A stretch of DNA of 64,000 nt from Bog-257 sp963805985 (GTDB taxonomy: Bacteria > Acidobacteriota > Terriglobia > Terriglobales > Acidobacteriaceae). A program made the translations under genes and the position numbers. The stretch's first letter is position 1, and every line of letters starts with the position of its first letter. Shown piece after piece: positions 36,660 through 47,763 of this stretch. The notes under the pieces are model-generated. The model was not told where the DNA came from, made no database searches, and worked only from the letters and a program-made list of their open reading frames with translations. Location of the stretch: positions 1 through 64,000 of the forward strand of contig CAWDWG010000003.1 in assembly GCA_963805985.1 (NCBI GenBank). Reading direction: 5' to 3'.

Positions 36660-38603
36660 ATGGCCCCAGCTGCTTCGGCTCGCTCCCCGATTTCGCCCGA
36701 GATCCCACTCGCTGGGACATCGGTGATCCGCTTCGGGCCTTACGAGGTCAACGTTGAATCAGGGGACCTGCGCAAGTTCGGCTACCGCATCAAGCTCCAG
36801 CCAAAATCGTTCCTGGTCTTGCAGGCGCTCTTAGAGGTTCCCGGCGAGATGGTGACGCGCGAGCAACTGAAGACGCGCCTCTGGCCGGAAAACACGTTCG
36901 TGGAGTTCGAGGCCAGCCTGAACGTCGCGGTCCGCCGCCTGCGCGAAGCGCTGAGCGACGAGGCCCAGGCGCCGACCTACATTGAAACCGTCCCCAAGCA
37001 CGGATACCGCTTTATCGGCACCGTCGAACTCGTGCCGACGGCACCGTCCGTGCCACTGCGCCCTGAGCTGGTGCCAGGTGGCGGAGCGTCCCCCGGCGAG
37101 TTGGATCTGCCTGCGTTGGTCATTCAGGTTCCGCCCAATCGCAGCTTCTGGAACTTGCTCCTGCCGGTCGTGGCGCTTCTCATCCTTGTGGCGACCGGGA
37201 TCTTCTGGTGGAAGCACAGCTCCGTCTCTCGGAAGCCGATCGCGTCGTCGATTGCAGTGCTTCCCTTCGCGGACATGAGCTCGGAAAAGAATCAGCAGTA
37301 CTTCTCGGACGGCCTGGCCGAAGAGCTTCTCAATCACCTGGCCAAGACGCCCGGCTTACGCGTGGCAGCACGCACGTCATCGTTTCAGTTCCGCGACAAG
37401 AGCACCGATCCCGGAGCCATTGGCCGGCAACTCGATGTCGCGACCATCTTGGAAGGCAGCGTTCGCAAGGAAGGCAAGCGCGTTCGCATCTCCGCCGAGT
37501 TGGTCAAGGCGGATGACGGTTTTCAGTTGTGGTCCAACACCTACGACCGCGATATGAATGACGTTTTCGCGGTGCAGGACGACATCGCGCGTGCCATTAC
37601 CGGTGAGCTGAAGCTGCGACTGCTCAACACCCATTCCGCCGAGCTCCCACAACGTGGGATTAGCCCGGAAGCCTACAACGCTTACCTGCAAGGCCGGTAT
37701 TTTTACGAGCGGCGCACCCACGACGATCTGAATCGTGCCTACGACTACTTCCAGCAGGCGGTGAAGCTGGATCCGAATTACGCGCGGGCGTGGTCGGCAC
37801 TGGCTTGGGTGTTGATCGCGCGCGCCGAGAATGCCGAAGGCGCTTCGTTCGCTCAGGGCTATCGCGACGGACGGATCGCTGCGGAGCGGGCGCTGCAACT
37901 GGATCCCGGACTGGCTGAGGCGCATGCCGCCATCGGCCGCATCAAGCGCGGCTATGACTGGGATTGGGCCGGCTCGGATACGGCGTTCCAGAAAGCGCTG
38001 GCGCTGGAGCCGCAAAACTCGGTGGTGCTGCTGGGAGCGTCGAGTTTGCAGGCCAGCCTCGGCCACTTTGATGATGCCGTGGCGCTCAATCGCCGCGCGG
38101 TCGAGATTGATCCGTTGAGCGTGGTGGCGCACGTCTCCTTGGGAATGCACGCTTATTACGCAGGGCACCCCGAGGCCGCCATCGACGCCTTCCAGAAGTC
38201 GCTGGCCATCTCGCCCCAGGGACCTGAGGCGCATTACTTGCTGGGGCTGGTGTACCTATCGCGTTCGCAGCCGCAACAGGCGCTGGCCGAATTCGAGAAG
38301 ATTCCGGCGGGCAGCGAACGCAGCGTAGGCGAAGCTCTCGCCTATAGCGCGATCGGCAGAAAAACCGAGGCCGACGCCGCATTGCAAAAGCTCATCAACG
38401 ATTATCACGAGCAGGCTGCATATCAAATCGCGGAGGTCTACGCCTTCCGCGGAGAAGCCGATCAGGCCTTCCAGTGGCTGGAGGTGGCGCGCTCGCACAA
38501 AGACGCTGGAGTCGCGGCGATCAAGGGCGATCCATTGCTGAAAAACCTCTACAAAGATCCCCGCTACGCCGCCTTCCTGCAGAAGATGGGCCTGCCCGCC
38601 TAA
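36660..38603 (+). CDS. CadC-like winged-helix transmembrane regulator with TolB-like and TPR domains
   Basis: From ATG 36660 the protein has 647 residues. Residues ~22-122 form an OmpR-type winged helix (FLVLQALLEVPGEMVTREQL, VRRLREALSD, PKHGYRFIG); 163-184 are a membrane helix; ~190-330 is a TolB-like domain (IAVLPFADMSSEKNQQYFSD, ATILEGSVRKEGKRVRIS); then TPR repeats with APGL-like AxxxDP units. A DNA-binding domain inside with a sensor outside is the CadC/ToxR layout. TTG 36648 is an alternative start. It diverges from GloVer copy 5 and could regulate that cluster. The TolB-TPR half resembles the kinase at 39676. Confidence 0.9.
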   Translation: MAPAASARSPISPEIPLAGTSVIRFGPYEVNVESGDLRKFGYRIKLQPKSFLVLQALLEVPGEMVTREQLKTRLWPENTFVEFEASLNVAVRRLREALSDEAQAPTYIETVPKHGYRFIGTVELVPTAPSVPLRPELVPGGGASPGELDLPALVIQVPPNRSFWNLLLPVVALLILVATGIFWWKHSSVSRKPIASSIAVLPFADMSSEKNQQYFSDGLAEELLNHLAKTPGLRVAARTSSFQFRDKSTDPGAIGRQLDVATILEGSVRKEGKRVRISAELVKADDGFQLWSNTYDRDMNDVFAVQDDIARAITGELKLRLLNTHSAELPQRGISPEAYNAYLQGRYFYERRTHDDLNRAYDYFQQAVKLDPNYARAWSALAWVLIARAENAEGASFAQGYRDGRIAAERALQLDPGLAEAHAAIGRIKRGYDWDWAGSDTAFQKALALEPQNSVVLLGASSLQASLGHFDDAVALNRRAVEIDPLSVVAHVSLGMHAYYAGHPEAAIDAFQKSLAISPQGPEAHYLLGLVYLSRSQPQQALAEFEKIPAGSERSVGEALAYSAIGRKTEADAALQKLINDYHEQAAYQIAEVYAFRGEADQAFQWLEVARSHKDAGVAAIKGDPLLKNLYKDPRYAAFLQKMGLPA

Positions 38604-38689
38604 ACCTATTCGGCTGCTCTCCGCTTGACAACCGCAACACTGCGCGAACATACTTCGGTTCGATTTCATGGGAAACAAGCTTTAGTACG

Positions 38690-38717
38690 GGGTGGAGCAC
38701 CGCTTCAGCGGTGCAGT
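38690..38717. repeat. GGAGCACCGCTTCAGCGGTGCAG palindrome
   Basis: Stem GCACCGC / GCGGTGC with a TTCA core. Relatives are at 56122 and 56180. Confidence 0.7.
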
Positions 38718-38733
38718 TAGCATCTTTTGTTGT

Positions 38734-38850
38734 TTGTCATCACGAGGAGGTCTTTAGACCGACGAGGGATCTGCTTGAATGCGAGTCTCCGTATGATGCA
38801 GACGAAAAGCAGATCCCTCCCCGAGCTAAAGCCACTCGTCGTGATGACAA
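38734..38850. mobile_element. 117-bp MITE-like element with ~43-bp inverted terminal repeats
   Basis: The left arm (38734-38776) reads TTGTCATCACGAGGAG... to GAGGGATCTGCTT. The right arm (38807-38850), read in reverse, starts TTGTCATCACGACGAG and ends GGAGGGATCTGCTT. The arms are imperfect inverted copies around a ~30-bp spacer. Single arms of the same family occur at 2065-2112, 4700-4738 and, more diverged, 6798-6866. No transposase is present, so it could move only in trans. Confidence 0.78.
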
Positions 38851-38915
38851 TCGAAGAACATACACTGCTCCACTCAGCGCCTGCAGCGGTTTTCCTGAAG
38901 CACTTCCGGTGATCC

Positions 38916-39497
38916 ATGAAGAAAAAACCCGCCAAGAAAAAAGCGACGACGAGCAAGAAAAAATCTCCGGCGAAGAAAAAGGCCAGCCCAGCAAAGCCGG
39001 CGAAACGTGCTTCTGCAAAAGCACCGCCAGCTCCAGCAAAGCAGGCCACTGCAGCCGCGCCGCAGGACGAAGGTAAGCTCACCTTCAATCACGCGATGAT
39101 TTACACCAAAGACGTTGGGCGCGCGATGCAGTTCTATCGCGAGTGGCTGGGATTCAAGCTGATCGAGGATTTCCGCTTCGAGGGCAAGTCTGTCTATGCC
39201 CGACTGCACGCGCCCGGTGGAGACGGAACCATCGCTCTGCATCAGGCGGGGCCGGGAGCACCCGTCGCCAGTGACGGCGTGAGATTGTACTTCGAAGTCC
39301 GCGACCTCGACGGCTTTTGCCGCGGCCTGCAACGGCGCGGCTTCTACTTCACCCAGCTGCCCACCATGATGCCCTGGGGCTGGCGCCACGCCTACCTCAA
39401 CGATCCCGACGGCCACGAGATCAGCCTGTACTGGGCCGGCGAGAATCGCATGAAGAAGACGGTCATGAAGGCGGCGCGTGAAGCCAGTAAAGGGTGA
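38916..39497 (+). CDS. VOC (glyoxalase-fold) protein with a histone-H1-like Lys/Ala/Pro tail
   Basis: The 193-residue protein has two parts. Residues 1-~50 are a low-complexity basic tail of Lys, Ala, Pro and Ser (repeats of PAKKK, e.g. KSPAKKKASPAKPAKRAS), like the C-terminal tail of histone H1 or bacterial AlgP-type proteins. Residues ~55-175 are a VOC domain (FNHAMIYTKDVGRAMQFYRE, LGFKLIEDF, AYLNDPDGHEISLYW). VOC domains bind a metal and small ligands; the tail suggests nucleic acid or polyanion binding, which is inference. A short basic C-terminal tail (RMKKTVMKAAREASKG) follows. The RBS is weak. Confidence 0.85.
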   Translation: MKKKPAKKKATTSKKKSPAKKKASPAKPAKRASAKAPPAPAKQATAAAPQDEGKLTFNHAMIYTKDVGRAMQFYREWLGFKLIEDFRFEGKSVYARLHAPGGDGTIALHQAGPGAPVASDGVRLYFEVRDLDGFCRGLQRRGFYFTQLPTMMPWGWRHAYLNDPDGHEISLYWAGENRMKKTVMKAAREASKG

Positions 39498-39503
39498 AGA
39501 AGC

Positions 39504-39610
39504 AGTGGCCGGTGGCTAGTGGTCGGTGGCCAGCTAGAACGTCGCACTGCGTACCTTCCGGGACACGTCGCCTGTCCGGTCTGGTCACTGACCACTGGTC
39601 ACTGGCCACG
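39504..39610. repeat. two degenerate heptamer arrays before the Ser/Thr kinase gene
   Basis: The first array (39504-39538) reads CAGTGGC, CGGTGGC, TAGTGGT, CGGTGGC, CAGCTAG. The second (39584-39610) reads GGTCACT, GACCACT, GGTCACT, GGCCAC. Both have a 7-bp period, and the CACT/AGTG blocks make them partly inverted relative to each other. They occupy the leader region of the kinase gene. Confidence 0.75.
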
Positions 39611-39675
39611 CTCTCGCAGTTGACCCGCCCTCGCATGCGGCCTACCATACCGCCAAGTGGAACCGAGGTTCGCGG

Positions 39676-42084
<2,409 letters not shown>

Positions 42085-42107
42085 CGCCCTATTTCTTTGG
42101 TGATTTC

Positions 42108-42117
42108 ATGCTATAAT
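42108..42117 (+). promoter_or_regulatory. extended -10 promoter candidate for gyrA
   Basis: TGCTATAAT (42109-42117) is a perfect extended -10 about 195 bp upstream of gyrA. No -35 is apparent, and extended -10 promoters often need none. Confidence 0.5.
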
Positions 42118-42275
42118 CAGCAGTGCTCCTTGGCGCACAATCTCCTGAATTTGCAATGACTTGCGCGTGATTTTGAGGCGCTCGCGAAGGGCCACTCGCG
42201 ACGCCGAATTTGCGTCCCGAGAGATGACAATTCACCGCCGCGTCATGCCTCGAGAATTTTAGTAGGAAGGGACAA

Positions 42276-42306
42276 GCTAAAAGCTAAGGGCTAATAGCTA
42301 AGAGCT
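42276..42306 (+). repeat. GCTAANN heptamer array directly in front of gyrA
   Basis: The array reads GCTAAAA, GCTAAGG, GCTAATA, GCTAAGA, GCT and ends four bases before the gyrA start codon. The only purine-rich segment in the position of a Shine-Dalgarno is the AAGAG of the last copies, so the repeat forms the translation initiation region of an essential gene. Confidence 0.8.
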
Positions 42307-42310
42307 CAAC

Positions 42311-44941
42311 ATGCCTGACGATCCAAAAGAACAGCTACCTCTCGACAACATCGGCCCCGGTGCGGCCAACGTGCAGCCCGTCAACATTGAAGACGAGATG
42401 CGGCGCTCGTATCTCGACTACTCGATGTCGGTGATCATCGGCCGTGCGCTGCCCGACATCCGCGACGGACTGAAGCCGGTGCATCGTCGCATCCTTTACG
42501 CGATGCACGACATGGGCGTGCTGCACAACCGCAAGTACATGAAGTGCGCCGGTGTCGTCGGCGAGTGTTTGAAGAAATATCACCCTCACGGCGACAGCGC
42601 CGTCTACGACTCGTTGGTGCGTCTGGCGCAGCCGTGGAGCTTGCGCTATCCGCTCATCGACGGGCAGGGCAACTTTGGTTCGGTGGATGGCGACCCGCCG
42701 GCGGCCTATCGTTACACCGAATCGCGCATGACCGAGATCGCCGAAGAGTTGCTGGCCGACATCGACAAGGACACAGTCGACTTTGTCGCCAACTTCGACG
42801 ACACCACGGTCGAGCCGATGGTGTTGCCGACGCGCGTTCCGAACCTCATCATCAATGGCTCGGACGGTATCGCGGTCGGCATGGCGACGAAAATTCCGCC
42901 GCACAATTTGACCGAGATCGTCAACGCCGCCATCACGCTGGTGAACAATCCGCACGCTACGCTGGCCGACATCATGAAGTTCGTGCAGGGGCCGGACTTT
43001 CCTACCGGCGGCTTCATTAACGGGCGCAGCGGCATTATGGAAGCGTATCGCACCGGGCGCGGACGCTTCGTCATGCGCGCCAAAGCGGCGATCGAGCACC
43101 TGACCAAAGACAAGGAAGCCATCGTCGTCACCGAAATCCCCTACCAGGTCAACAAGTCGACCCTGGTCAAACGCATCGCCGAGCTGGTGAACAACAAGGT
43201 CATCGACGAAATCAGCGATGTGCGCGACGAGAGTGATCGCGATGGCATGCGTATCGTCGTCGAACTGAAGCGCGGCACGGAAGCGCAGGTGGTGCTGAAT
43301 CAGCTCTTCAAGCACACCGACATGCAGAGCGGTTTCAACATGATCTTCCTGGCCGTGGTCAACGGCCAGCCGAAAGAGATGGGACTGGTGCAGGCAATTC
43401 AGCACTTCGTCGATCACCGCATCGACGTGGTGCGCCGCCGTACCGCCTACCTGCTGATGAAGGCGCAGGAGCGCGAGCACGTCCTGGAGGGCTATCAGGT
43501 TGCGCTGGATCGCGTCGACGATGTCATCCGCATCATTCGTGGCAGTGTCAACCGCGCCGACGCTCGCACCAACCTGGTCGATTACTTCACCGGCAAGACG
43601 GTCACGGTAGCGGAAGGCAAATCAGCCAAGTCGGCTTCGTTGAAAGGCGTTGTGCCTACGCTGCTGACCAAACCGTTTGACGCAGTCCAGGCCGATGCCA
43701 TCCTCGAATTGCAATTGCATCGACTGACACGCCTGTCGATCGACGAAATCGTGAAAGAACTGGGCGAGGTTCGCGATCGCATCGCCGAGTACGAATCCAT
43801 TCTCGCCAGCGAAAAGAAGCTGCGCGGCGTGATCGTCAAAGAGCTGGAAGAGATCAAGAAAAAGTACGGCGACGCGCGGCGCACGGAGATTCAGGACGAA
43901 GCGGCCGAGCTCAACCTGGAGGACTTGATCGCCGACGAGCAGATGGCGGTGACGGTCACGCACTCCGGCTACATGAAGCGCACGCCAATCTCAACTTATC
44001 GCCAGCAGCGGCGCGGCGGGACTGGCCGCAAAGGGATGAGCACGCGCGAGGAGGATTTCCTCGAGCACATGTTCGTCGCCTCCACCCACGACTACATCAT
44101 GATCTTCACCAACCGGGGACGCGTGTACTGGCTCAAGGTGTACGAGATTCCCGAGCTGAGTGCGGCGGGCAAGGGGAAAGCCATCGCCAACCTGGTGTCG
44201 CTCCAGCCGGGCGAGAGCATGCGCGCCATGCTCACCATTCGCGACCTGGAAGAAGAGAATCGCTACGTCTTCTTTGCGACGCGCAACGGCCAGGTGAAGA
44301 AGACGGCGCTGATCGACTTCAGCAACGTACGCTCCAGCGGCATCAACGCCATCAGCATTGAAGAAGGTGACGAACTGGTCGCGGTGCGCTGCACCGACGG
44401 CAATCAGATTGTCTTCCTGGCCACGCATGAGGGCAAGGCCATCCGCTTCGAAGAAGTAGACGTTCGTCCGATGGGGCGCGTCGCTTACGGTGTGCGCGGC
44501 ATGAACCTGGAGGACGGCGATTACATCGTCGGCATGGCGGTTACGCCGAAGGAACGCAAGAAGGCGAAGAGCAGCGAAGAGCAGGAACCCAGCCTCATTC
44601 TCTCGGTCACCGAGAACGGGTACGGTAAGCGCACGGACGTGGACGAGTATCGACTCACCGGTCGCGGCGGCAAGGGCGTCATCAACGTGAAGACAACCGG
44701 CCGTAACGGCAAGGTCGTGTCGATTATGCTGGTGAATGAACTGTCGGAGGTGATGGTGATCAGCCAGTTCGGCAAAATCATCCGCATCGACACCGCAACC
44801 GTGCGGGAATCGGGACGCTCCGCGCAAGGCGTGCGCCTGCTGCACCTGGAAGAAGGCGATCGCCTGGCAGCGGCGTCAGTTATCCCACCGGACGAAACGG
44901 ACGAGAACGGCAACGGCGAGACGGGAACGCTGGTGCAGTAG
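42311..44941 (+). CDS. gyrA: DNA gyrase subunit A
   Basis: The 876-residue protein has the full GyrA layout. The breakage-reunion domain contains the catalytic Tyr135 (AAYRYTE) and the quinolone-resistance region YHPHGDSAVYDS with unmutated Ser96 and Asp100 (E. coli Ser83, Asp87). The C-terminal DNA-wrapping domain has the GyrA-box variant QRRGGTG and repeats such as MSTREEDFLEHMFVASTHDY. It introduces negative supercoils with GyrB, which is not in the window. The leader carries a heptamer array and a candidate extended -10 promoter. A terminator hairpin follows. Confidence 0.98.
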   Translation: MPDDPKEQLPLDNIGPGAANVQPVNIEDEMRRSYLDYSMSVIIGRALPDIRDGLKPVHRRILYAMHDMGVLHNRKYMKCAGVVGECLKKYHPHGDSAVYDSLVRLAQPWSLRYPLIDGQGNFGSVDGDPPAAYRYTESRMTEIAEELLADIDKDTVDFVANFDDTTVEPMVLPTRVPNLIINGSDGIAVGMATKIPPHNLTEIVNAAITLVNNPHATLADIMKFVQGPDFPTGGFINGRSGIMEAYRTGRGRFVMRAKAAIEHLTKDKEAIVVTEIPYQVNKSTLVKRIAELVNNKVIDEISDVRDESDRDGMRIVVELKRGTEAQVVLNQLFKHTDMQSGFNMIFLAVVNGQPKEMGLVQAIQHFVDHRIDVVRRRTAYLLMKAQEREHVLEGYQVALDRVDDVIRIIRGSVNRADARTNLVDYFTGKTVTVAEGKSAKSASLKGVVPTLLTKPFDAVQADAILELQLHRLTRLSIDEIVKELGEVRDRIAEYESILASEKKLRGVIVKELEEIKKKYGDARRTEIQDEAAELNLEDLIADEQMAVTVTHSGYMKRTPISTYRQQRRGGTGRKGMSTREEDFLEHMFVASTHDYIMIFTNRGRVYWLKVYEIPELSAAGKGKAIANLVSLQPGESMRAMLTIRDLEEENRYVFFATRNGQVKKTALIDFSNVRSSGINAISIEEGDELVAVRCTDGNQIVFLATHEGKAIRFEEVDVRPMGRVAYGVRGMNLEDGDYIVGMAVTPKERKKAKSSEEQEPSLILSVTENGYGKRTDVDEYRLTGRGGKGVINVKTTGRNGKVVSIMLVNELSEVMVISQFGKIIRIDTATVRESGRSAQGVRLLHLEEGDRLAAASVIPPDETDENGNGETGTLVQ

Positions 44942-44964
44942 CCGGGTAACGTCTTCGAGAATGC

Positions 44965-45001
44965 CCCCACCCGAGTTTGCTTGGGTGGGGATCTTTGTTG
45001 G
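44965..45001 (+). terminator. intrinsic terminator after gyrA
   Basis: Stem CCCCACCC / GGGTGGGG (44965-44990) with a 10-base loop is followed by ATCTTTGTTGG. It separates gyrA from the convergent VapC gene. Confidence 0.8.
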
Positions 45002-45050
45002 CACACAGAGCCACGCTCAAGCCGCGATATTGCAACGGAAACCGGCTCGC

Positions 45051-45437
45051 CTAGCGAATCAAGTAAACTCGCACGCCCAGCTTGAGTTTGCTCCACGTCC
45101 TCTCTGCCGTGTAAACCGGCGCCTTCAGCGAGATTCCCAAAGCCAGGCAGGCACGGTCTCCCAGCGACAGACCGAACGGTTGCGTCAGCGCCACCAGGCT
45201 GCCGGCGATCTTCGCGTGTTCGTCCGTGAAGAAGATGGCTTCGCGAATCGGGCTGGTCGCGTCTTCCCATGCGTCGTCAGGCGACCATCCCTTGCTTACG
45301 AGTTTGGCTTGCACCTCGGCGAGGTTGACGGTGCTGCACACGGCGTCAGCCAACAGCTTCGGCGTCAGCTTGTCCGATCCCGGTTCGCGGTTGATGAGGG
45401 CGAGAATGACGGAAGCATCCAGGACAACGTTACTCAT
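45051..45437 (-). CDS. vapC: PIN-domain ribonuclease toxin (VapC family)
   Basis: The 128-residue protein starts MSNVVLDASVILALINREPG, with the first catalytic Asp; acidic residues follow in NLAEVQAKL, SLGDRACLALG and the C-terminal region, completing the PIN metal site. VapC toxins cleave specific tRNA or rRNA sites. It begins within the end of the antitoxin gene (8-bp overlap), the usual VapBC arrangement. The frame extends upstream to 45464, but that part duplicates antitoxin coding sequence, so 45437 is chosen. Confidence 0.9.
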   Translation of the reverse strand: MSNVVLDASVILALINREPGSDKLTPKLLADAVCSTVNLAEVQAKLVSKGWSPDDAWEDATSPIREAIFFTDEHAKIAGSLVALTQPFGLSLGDRACLALGISLKAPVYTAERTWSKLKLGVRVYLIR

Positions 45438-45681
45438 TTTTGGCTGTCTCGCGGCGCTCGGCAAGCAACTCCGCGACCAGCGATGTGCCGGGCTTCAAAT
45501 GCTGCCGGGCACGCTCTTGCGCCCGCTGGATCCGTTGCTGCTGCGTGGTAACCCTTAGTTCGTTGTCCTGGACCGACAACACAACCTCGTCCCCTATCTC
45601 GATGCCGAGTGCCTTGCGAAACGCGGCAGGAATGACAATTCTTCCATTGTCGGTCACGCGCAGGCGGATTTCAGAATTCAT
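45430..45681 (-). CDS. vapB: AbrB/MazE-like antitoxin (VapB type)
   Basis: The 83-residue protein starts MNSEIRLRVTDNGRIVIPAA with the swapped-hairpin AbrB fold (residues 1-45), then a charged C-terminal tail that would bind the PIN toxin. The ORF continues upstream to 45816, but that region contains no coherent sequence and GAGG sits eight bases before ATG 45681. AbrB-family antitoxins also repress their own operon. Confidence 0.87.
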   Translation of the reverse strand: MNSEIRLRVTDNGRIVIPAAFRKALGIEIGDEVVLSVQDNELRVTTQQQRIQRAQERARQHLKPGTSLVAELLAERRETAKNE

Positions 45682-45739
45682 GCCAGTATCCTCGATGACT
45701 GACATTATTTTAGCACTCTGGCAATTTACAGATATTATT

Positions 45740-45778
45740 CCAATAAAATACCCACCTGGCAGAAATAGCCGAGGTGGG
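45740..45778 (-). terminator. intrinsic terminator of the DinB gene
   Basis: On the minus strand, CCCACCT ... AGGTGGG (45778-45751) with an inner GGC/GCC extension is followed by TATTTTATTGG. It lies 47 bp after the DinB stop. Confidence 0.75.
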
Positions 45779-45825
45779 CACTTACAAAACCCTTGGTCAG
45801 ATACCCGCTCGCGCAAACCGCGGAG

Positions 45826-46356
45826 TCACGCTTTCGCGGTCTGGGCCTCGGTCCAGAACTTCATCTCGTCGGCCGACGGGCCGTACATTCCGGGTATCTC
45901 GATCTCATTCAGCCGCAGATAAACGCCAAGCTGCGAGCGATGGTGGACCAGGTGGCTCATCACCATGCCGCGATAGCAGGCCGCGCGCGGCATTGCGAAA
46001 ATGGTGTCGCCCTTGGTGTTCTTCATGCTCCAGATCACCGGGAAATCTTCGTCCTTGGCGGCGGCGAGGGCCTCGCGTCCGGCTTTCGCGTTCTTGTCGA
46101 AGGCGTCCAGCACTTCCTGACGAGTCTTAGGATCGAAGGGAACAAAGTTTTCCATATCGAATTCGAGGACTTCCTTGGTGAAGGTCTCTTTCGCCCAGCC
46201 CGGCAGCTCGGCGACGTGGCCGGCCAGGCGGCTCATCGGCATCGATTTGGGGTGCGGCTTGTAATCGGTAAGTTTCTCCGGAAGCCGTTCCAGCAGTTTG
46301 CGGGTATTGGCCATTTCGGAGTCGTACTCTGGGAGAAGCATGTCACGAATTGCCAT
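45826..46356 (-). CDS. DinB-family protein
   Basis: The 176-residue four-helix-bundle protein has conserved histidines in LAGHVAELPGW and MSHLVHHRSQLGVYLRL, the metal-binding pattern of DinB/YfiT proteins, and the Tyr of VYLRL. DinB-family proteins are thiol-dependent S-transferases or of unknown role. GGCAGGAG six bases before ATG sets the start at 46356. The longer open frame upstream is shadow of the convergent SGNH gene on the opposite strand. Confidence 0.88.
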   Translation of the reverse strand: MAIRDMLLPEYDSEMANTRKLLERLPEKLTDYKPHPKSMPMSRLAGHVAELPGWAKETFTKEVLEFDMENFVPFDPKTRQEVLDAFDKNAKAGREALAAAKDEDFPVIWSMKNTKGDTIFAMPRAACYRGMVMSHLVHHRSQLGVYLRLNEIEIPGMYGPSADEMKFWTEAQTAKA

Positions 46357-46524
46357 GAAGAACTCCTGCCGCAGTAGCGGCAACCGGACCAGCATAACAC
46401 GAAGAAAAGGCGAAGAACGGCCTTTCTTATTAGAATTCTCGTAGATTTTATTTATTCCGAGCCACATTGGTGAGGATATGATGTTGCCGCATCCGTTCGA
46501 TACGCAGACGGAAGCACACTGGCC

Positions 46525-47739
46525 GTGGCTCTCATCGACAATCACGCTGCGCAGCCTTCGGTGGAGTCCTCGGAGTCTCCCGAACCGAGAGGCGAGGGGA
46601 TTCCTGCGGCGCCGCGCCCTGGCCGGCTCCGGCGCGCGGCCGTCTTCACCGTTTTTAACATCGCTGCCGTGCTTGTGCTGGTGCTGCTGGCCGAGGGCGC
46701 TGCCAGCGTCTATTACGCATTTCGCGCTGCCTTTGCCACGCCGCCGGTCGCCGAGAGCCTTTACACCGCGTACGACCCGGAGCTGGGCTGGGTAAATCTT
46801 CCCAACGTCTACCTGCCCAACATGTACGGGCCGGGAAAGTTTCTGCGAACGAACTCGCAGCGGTTCCGCAACGATCACGACTTCACCAGGAGCGTGCCGC
46901 CGGGTAAGACTCGCATCATCTGCTCGGGTGATTCCTTCACGCTCGGCTTTGGCGTGGACAACGAGCATACCTGGCCGCAACAGCTGGCAGCGCGCAACCC
47001 CAACCTTGAAACTGTCAACATGGGCCAGGGCGGCTATGGCGCCGATCAGGCCTACCTTTGGTACAAGCGCGACGGTGCCGTGCTCGACCACGATATCCAG
47101 ATCTTCGCCATCATCTCGCCCGATATTTACCGGATGCAGCACTCAGCCTTCAACGGCTACGGCAAGCCGGTTCTCACCGTCGACAACGATCACGTGGTCG
47201 CAACCAACGTGCCCGTTCCTCGCACGATGGAGGTGTGGTCGCCGCGGCTAGTGCGAGCGGAAAATGCGCTCTCGAATCTGAGCATCACCCGCGCCTTGAA
47301 GAGCGTATTCAAATTCAAGGCTGCCTCGCCACTGACGGATTCGAAGGAGCGGAACGAGGAGACCGCGTGGGTCTTGTCGACCATGCTGGACAATCTGGTG
47401 GCGATGAATCGCGCGAGCAACAGCGTGCTGGTGTTGGCTTATCTGCCGACGCGCGAGGAGCTCAACGGAGAATCGGGAGGGTCGTGGCGGGCTTATCTGA
47501 CCAACTACGCGCGCCAGAACCATCTCTTGTACTTTGATTTGTTCGACGACTTCCGCGCTTTGCCACCGGCACAGCTCGATAGTCTTTTCATCACCCGCGC
47601 GGCCGTGGATTTTCCTGGAGCTGCCGGTCATTACACCGAAGCGGGCAACGACTTCGCCGCGGGGCTGATTTACAGGCGGCTGATGGAGAATACGGATACG
47701 GCGGCAAAGATGCGATCTGCTGTCGCGGCTCCGCAATAA
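46525..47739 (+). CDS. membrane-anchored SGNH-hydrolase-like protein
   Basis: The 404-residue protein has a cytoplasmic tail, a transmembrane helix (FTVFNIAAVLVLVLLAEGAA, ~41-60), then a domain with SGNH block I (IICSGDSFTLGFGV) and a plausible block V (AAGHYTEAGNDFAA). Catalytic Ser is in GDS and the His in GHYTEAG. Such proteins acylate or deacylate cell-wall or extracellular polysaccharides. It starts at GTG 46525. The intervening Asn/Gly blocks are less clear, so the activity could be lost. Confidence 0.75.
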   Translation: MALIDNHAAQPSVESSESPEPRGEGIPAAPRPGRLRRAAVFTVFNIAAVLVLVLLAEGAASVYYAFRAAFATPPVAESLYTAYDPELGWVNLPNVYLPNMYGPGKFLRTNSQRFRNDHDFTRSVPPGKTRIICSGDSFTLGFGVDNEHTWPQQLAARNPNLETVNMGQGGYGADQAYLWYKRDGAVLDHDIQIFAIISPDIYRMQHSAFNGYGKPVLTVDNDHVVATNVPVPRTMEVWSPRLVRAENALSNLSITRALKSVFKFKAASPLTDSKERNEETAWVLSTMLDNLVAMNRASNSVLVLAYLPTREELNGESGGSWRAYLTNYARQNHLLYFDLFDDFRALPPAQLDSLFITRAAVDFPGAAGHYTEAGNDFAAGLIYRRLMENTDTAAKMRSAVAAPQ

Positions 47740-47763
47740 TCATGCAGCTATAGTTCACCTGCA

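Noticed and set aside
38474..39076. 200-codon frame overlapping the wHTH-TPR end and the MITE-like element
   Set aside because: It crosses the element and overlaps the clear VOC gene in another frame.
42335..43480. 381-codon frame antisense to gyrA
   Set aside because: It is a codon-shadow of gyrA with no family motifs.
45826..47142. Long leftward frame extending DinB to 47142
   Set aside because: The strong RBS is at ATG 46356, and the upstream part lies opposite the SGNH gene.
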